Source: Lewinellaceae bacterium
Lineage (GTDB): Bacteria; Bacteroidota; Bacteroidia; Chitinophagales; Saprospiraceae
Direction of reading: 5' to 3'
DNA: 64,000 nucleotides
NCBI GenBank assembly: GCA_020636135.1
Contig: JACJYK010000001.1
Coordinates: forward strand, 1,288,501 to 1,352,500
Shown in pieces: positions 60,899 to 64,000 of the stretch; positions within the stretch are counted from its first letter, which is position 1; each line of letters begins with the position of its first letter. Position numbers and translations under genes: made by a program. The notes beneath the pieces are model-generated. The model made no database searches, was not told the origin of the DNA, and was given only the letters and a program-made list of their open reading frames with translations.

Positions 60899-61255
60899 AT
60901 GCACGTAGAATCATTTCGGGACTATTGTTTGTCCAAACCAGGCGTTACCGAGTCTTTTCCCTTTGGGCATGACACGCTCGTTTTTAAAGTGATGGATAAA
61001 ATGTTCGCTTTGACAACACTTGATTCAGACGGCTTTACGGTGAATCTAAAATGCAGACCTGAACTGGCCCAGGAATGGAGGGAATCTTTTCCGGAAGTTA
61101 AGCCTGGCTATCACATGAATAAAACGCACTGGAATACGGTGGACTTTGAAGGATCCCTGGACGATTCCTTTTTAAGCAAGATGATCGATCTGAGCTATCA
61201 ACTGGTTGTGGAAGGGCTTCCAAAGCCGGTTCGTGAACAATTAAATCGACTGTAG
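60899..61255 (+). CDS. MmcQ/YjbR-family protein
   Basis: This protein of 118 residues (ATG at 60899) has the family pattern VESFRDYCLSKPGVTESFPFGHDTLVFKVMDKMFAL, followed by VNLKCRPELAQEWRESF, PGYHMNKTHWNTV and LSYQLVV. MmcQ/YjbR proteins are small DNA-binding-like double-wing proteins of unknown function. An upstream in-frame ATG at 60830 would add 23 non-homologous residues, so I prefer 60899. The next gene begins 2 nt after the stop. Confidence 0.88.
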   Translation: MHVESFRDYCLSKPGVTESFPFGHDTLVFKVMDKMFALTTLDSDGFTVNLKCRPELAQEWRESFPEVKPGYHMNKTHWNTVDFEGSLDDSFLSKMIDLSYQLVVEGLPKPVREQLNRL

Positions 61256-61256
61256 T

Positions 61257-62321
61257 ATGCATATCGGGATCGTAGGGCAGGGGCTGGCAGGTACATTGAT
61301 GGCTTTCCGGCTTATCCAGGAAGGATATCAGGTTACCGTAATCGATCCGGGTGGCGAGAATTCCAGTACCATTGCCTCAGGTCTTATCAATCCGGTTACG
61401 GGCCGGAAATATGTAAAAAGCTGGCTGGTGGAGCGATTACTCGATCTGTCAGACCGCGTGTATCCGGCTATGGAAATTGAGCTGAACATCAAATGTTACC
61501 ATCACCGGCCATTGTACCGCATATTGCACGATCACCAACAGGCCGAGTTGTGGATGCTGCGAGCCATCATGCCTGGCTATGATTCTTACCTGAGTTCCAA
61601 TACCGAAAATTGGACTCCGGAAGATTCCGGATTACGCAGACCTGCAGAGTTGGGCAAAGTCCGGGAAGCCAGGTGGCTGGACACAAGTTTGTTGCTTACG
61701 GCGTTTCGCAGCTATTTACAGGCTCGCGGAAACCTCCGACAAAGTAAATGGCAACCGGATGAGACGACAATCCGGATTGATCACATCCTGTGGAATGGAG
61801 AATCCTTCGATTATCTGTTGTTTGCAGAGGGTAGTGGCATAAGTGATAATCCGTATTTCAATTGGTTACCAATCCAGCCCAGTAAGGGGGAGAGACTCCT
61901 TATCAAAGCCGAAAGCAAGCTGACCCGAACACTGAAAGCAAATTATTTCATTATTCCGTACCGGGAGCCTGGTAACTTCTGGATTGGTTCCCCTACGGAC
62001 TTCACTGCTCAGGACTCAGCGCCGAGTGAACGGGGTAAGCAAGTGCTGGAAGAACACATCCGGTATTGGCTTTCAGATTCCTTTACCATTGCGCATCACG
62101 CGGCGGCATTCCGGCCTGCCAGCAGGGATCGCAGGCCGGTGATCGGTTTTCATCCTCAATATCCCAGGATCGGTGTCCTGAACGGTCTCGGTACCAAAGG
62201 GGTATCCATAGCGCCTTACCTTGCTGACCTGATGGTTGAATATCTGCGGGACCAGTCTCCATTTCCCGCAGAAGTTGATATCAAAAGATTTGCATACCCG
62301 GGAGGGGGTGAATCGCGTTAA
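61257..62321 (+). CDS. DAO-type FAD-dependent oxidoreductase
   Basis: This 354-residue flavoprotein has the dinucleotide motif IGIVGQGLAGTLMAFRLIQEGYQVTVID (residues 3-30) and the C-terminal region FRPASRDRRPVIGFHP and GLGTKGVSIAPYLADLM typical of the DAO (D-amino-acid-oxidase-like) superfamily. The second sugar- or amine-binding domain lies between. No substrate can be assigned, though relatives oxidise amines or modify tRNA. It is cytosolic, with no signal peptide, and follows the MmcQ/YjbR gene by 1 nt, so they are co-transcribed. Confidence 0.87.
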   Translation: MHIGIVGQGLAGTLMAFRLIQEGYQVTVIDPGGENSSTIASGLINPVTGRKYVKSWLVERLLDLSDRVYPAMEIELNIKCYHHRPLYRILHDHQQAELWMLRAIMPGYDSYLSSNTENWTPEDSGLRRPAELGKVREARWLDTSLLLTAFRSYLQARGNLRQSKWQPDETTIRIDHILWNGESFDYLLFAEGSGISDNPYFNWLPIQPSKGERLLIKAESKLTRTLKANYFIIPYREPGNFWIGSPTDFTAQDSAPSERGKQVLEEHIRYWLSDSFTIAHHAAAFRPASRDRRPVIGFHPQYPRIGVLNGLGTKGVSIAPYLADLMVEYLRDQSPFPAEVDIKRFAYPGGGESR

Positions 62322-62406
62322 ATTTATATTAATATGGATCCAGCAGCTTACCGAAGTGGCTTGAATAGCCATCTATCTAAACATACCAACCAACAAACCC
62401 TGCTTT

Positions 62407-64000
62407 ATGATTCGCAACGTTTTCGGTATTACCATCATGGCCAGTTTACTCTGGTTCTGTCATACCACACAACCATTACCACAAAAAGATAAACCATTGA
62501 ATTGGAAAGGAATTGATAGTCTTGAGGCCATAGGTAAATATCAATCAGCAGCTGACGAATGCCGAAAATTATACCTGTCATTACCTGAAAATGCGGTCTC
62601 CGAACGCACCAAAGCCCTTATTTACCTGGCAAAATACATGGTCTATCTTGATGCCAGGGATCAGCAGGCAGCCATCCTGTGGCTGGATAAGCAAGCCAAA
62701 TTGGCATCGGGGCCGGTTAGTAGCCTGATTCATTCGTTTGTTGGTGAACAGATTGCAGCCTGGGCAGATCAAAACCGTTGGGGGAGAGAGAACCTCTTGC
62801 CGGGTGCAGTGCTGGATACAACGGATTTGCAAACCTGGCCCTTATCCGAGTTATACCATTGGGCCATGACCCATTATGAGGCGTCCCTCGTAGATGTACA
62901 AGGCACCTCGATACCTCTGACCGAGCTTGGAGATTTGATTGTCTGGGATACATTGGCACAGCAATTTGCACCCAATCTGCATTACCTGTTGCTGGATCGC
63001 GCACTTCAGTTCTTGCAGAGGCCGGAAGTGACAGCAGTAGCAGATGAGTCTGTCCTGCAGGATCTTACTGCTGCCGGACCATTGTCTGAATTCCTCGCGT
63101 GGCAAATTACCGGATCGGACCACGCGTCGCAAGTGCTCAGACACTTCCAGGCCATGCTGAAGTATTCCCGGGAGCATTTATCCGCCCCTCTGCAGATCCA
63201 AACAGACCTGAAAAGACTGAACTATGCATTTAATGCACTGATCCATACAGGCAAAGAGGCTCAATTTGAGGCAACACTTTTCTCAATGACGGAGGAGGAT
63301 TATCCGGTAGCCGAAAAGGCCTGGATTCGATATACGCTTGCTGATTATTGGGTCCATACCAAGTCCTATCTGTCCGAAGAAGCACATGCTGCCCTGAATC
63401 GTAAAGCACATTCCGAAGCAATCGCAATAATCACGGATGAACCGGGGGTGCCGGCAGCACAGGCAGCTCAGGCTCTGATTGATGAACTGGAGACCAAAGA
63501 GTGTAATGTGCAGATGGAAAGTGTCTGGCTTCCTGACCAACCTGCTCTGCTCCACGTGAATTACCGGAATCTAAGCAATGTTGATTGCCGCATATATCGC
63601 CTTGAAAGTACGGATGAATGGCAACGATTGGATGGCAGAGAACGTAAGGCCTGGCTTGAAAGTACCAAAGCCTACAAGGTTTGGACCAGTAAAATCACCG
63701 ATCCCAAAGATTATTTGAGACATTCGACGGAAATCCCGGCACCTGCATTACCGTTCGGCCGGTATGTGCTCGTGGTGACTTCTCAGAATGACCGTGGGGA
63801 GTGGATTTATGCCGAAGCATTTCAGGTCTCCGACATCATTTATGAACGCAACCAAAAAACACCGGTCACTTTTTCCATCTCTTCCCGGTCCAGTGGATTG
63901 CCTCTGGCAGGAGTGAAAGGAACCCTCTATAAATGGGATTACGGCCGTAATCAGCAAAATGCCAGGAAATCCATTGCCGGAACCATTGAAACGGACAGTC
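62407..64000 (+). CDS. Alpha-2-macroglobulin-family protein, 5' part
   Basis: An open frame begins at ATG 62407 and continues unbroken to the right edge, giving 531 visible residues. It has an N-terminal export signal (FGITIMASLLWFCHT), then a helical region, and a macroglobulin-like domain with LLHVNYRNLSNVDCRIYRL. The later segment, SISSRSSGLPLAGVKGTLYKW, matches the MG domain beginning. Such Bacteroidota proteins are about 1900-2100 residues and act as periplasmic or surface protease traps; the thioester and bait regions lie beyond the window. Confidence 0.82.
   Translation, partial: MIRNVFGITIMASLLWFCHTTQPLPQKDKPLNWKGIDSLEAIGKYQSAADECRKLYLSLPENAVSERTKALIYLAKYMVYLDARDQQAAILWLDKQAKLASGPVSSLIHSFVGEQIAAWADQNRWGRENLLPGAVLDTTDLQTWPLSELYHWAMTHYEASLVDVQGTSIPLTELGDLIVWDTLAQQFAPNLHYLLLDRALQFLQRPEVTAVADESVLQDLTAAGPLSEFLAWQITGSDHASQVLRHFQAMLKYSREHLSAPLQIQTDLKRLNYAFNALIHTGKEAQFEATLFSMTEEDYPVAEKAWIRYTLADYWVHTKSYLSEEAHAALNRKAHSEAIAIITDEPGVPAAQAAQALIDELETKECNVQMESVWLPDQPALLHVNYRNLSNVDCRIYRLESTDEWQRLDGRERKAWLESTKAYKVWTSKITDPKDYLRHSTEIPAPALPFGRYVLVVTSQNDRGEWIYAEAFQVSDIIYERNQKTPVTFSISSRSSGLPLAGVKGTLYKWDYGRNQQNARKSIAGTIETDS

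Overview
The window is chromosomal DNA from a member of the Bacteroidota, most likely a Saprospiraceae-type bacterium (class inferred, not proven). The signs are a SusC/SusD pair, type IX secretion (T9SS) furniture (a PorP/SprF-family protein and a giant protein with a gliding-motility C-terminal domain), paired FG-GAP/ASPIC lipoproteins, DUF4954, LytTR signalling, frequent TAnnTTTG promoter boxes and many lipoprotein signal peptides. I found no rRNA, tRNA or CRISPR array.

Layout. 1-1.4 kb: the end of a LytS-type histidine kinase and its LytTR response regulator, followed by a possible short RNA gene with its own promoter and terminator. 1.8-3.8 kb: an IS91-family element made of a tyrosine recombinase translationally coupled to a Y2 HUH transposase, with unusual inverted repeats on both sides. 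4.6-19.8 kb (minus): a PorP/SprF-family gene downstream of a 4667-residue secreted protein built from about 24 modules of 84 residues and about 32 modules of 51 residues. The module order shows a 1260-nt super-period in the first array and a duplicated four-module block in the second. 20.0-23.5 kb (plus): a tight operon of a propeller-like lipoprotein, a membrane-anchored LuxR-type regulator and a sodium:solute symporter. 23.8-35.2 kb: SusC (broken by an in-frame TGA where glycine is expected), SusD, a strong terminator, then two overlapping FG-GAP/ASPIC lipoproteins.

35.3-44.9 kb: glmS coupled to DUF4954, a vanadium-haloperoxidase-like lipoprotein, an unknown lipoprotein, and a molybdenum cofactor run of moaA, moaC and a MobA fused to a dead MobB-like domain. 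45-49.8 kb: a 59-residue membrane protein, a second symporter, two tandem PPK2 genes of which the second has lost the Walker A lysine, a creatininase-family enzyme and a ferredoxin. 49.8-55.4 kb: a minus-strand carotenoid operon (crtI, crtB, SRPBCC, crtZ, then a serine hydrolase), divergent from a photolyase gene across an 11-bp perfect inverted repeat. 55.4-64 kb: a nucleoside-kinase-like gene, an MscS channel, an SLC12-like transporter, an orphan TonB-plug lipoprotein, a voltage-gated K+ channel with a zinc ribbon, an MmcQ/YjbR protein, a DAO-type flavoprotein, and the first 531 codons of an alpha-2-macroglobulin-like gene running off the right edge.

Most of the window codes for surface, transport and envelope functions. 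The least conventional parts are the modular giant protein, the IS91-type element with its flanking repeats, the lipoprotein-regulator-symporter operon, the interrupted susC and the paired PPK2 genes.
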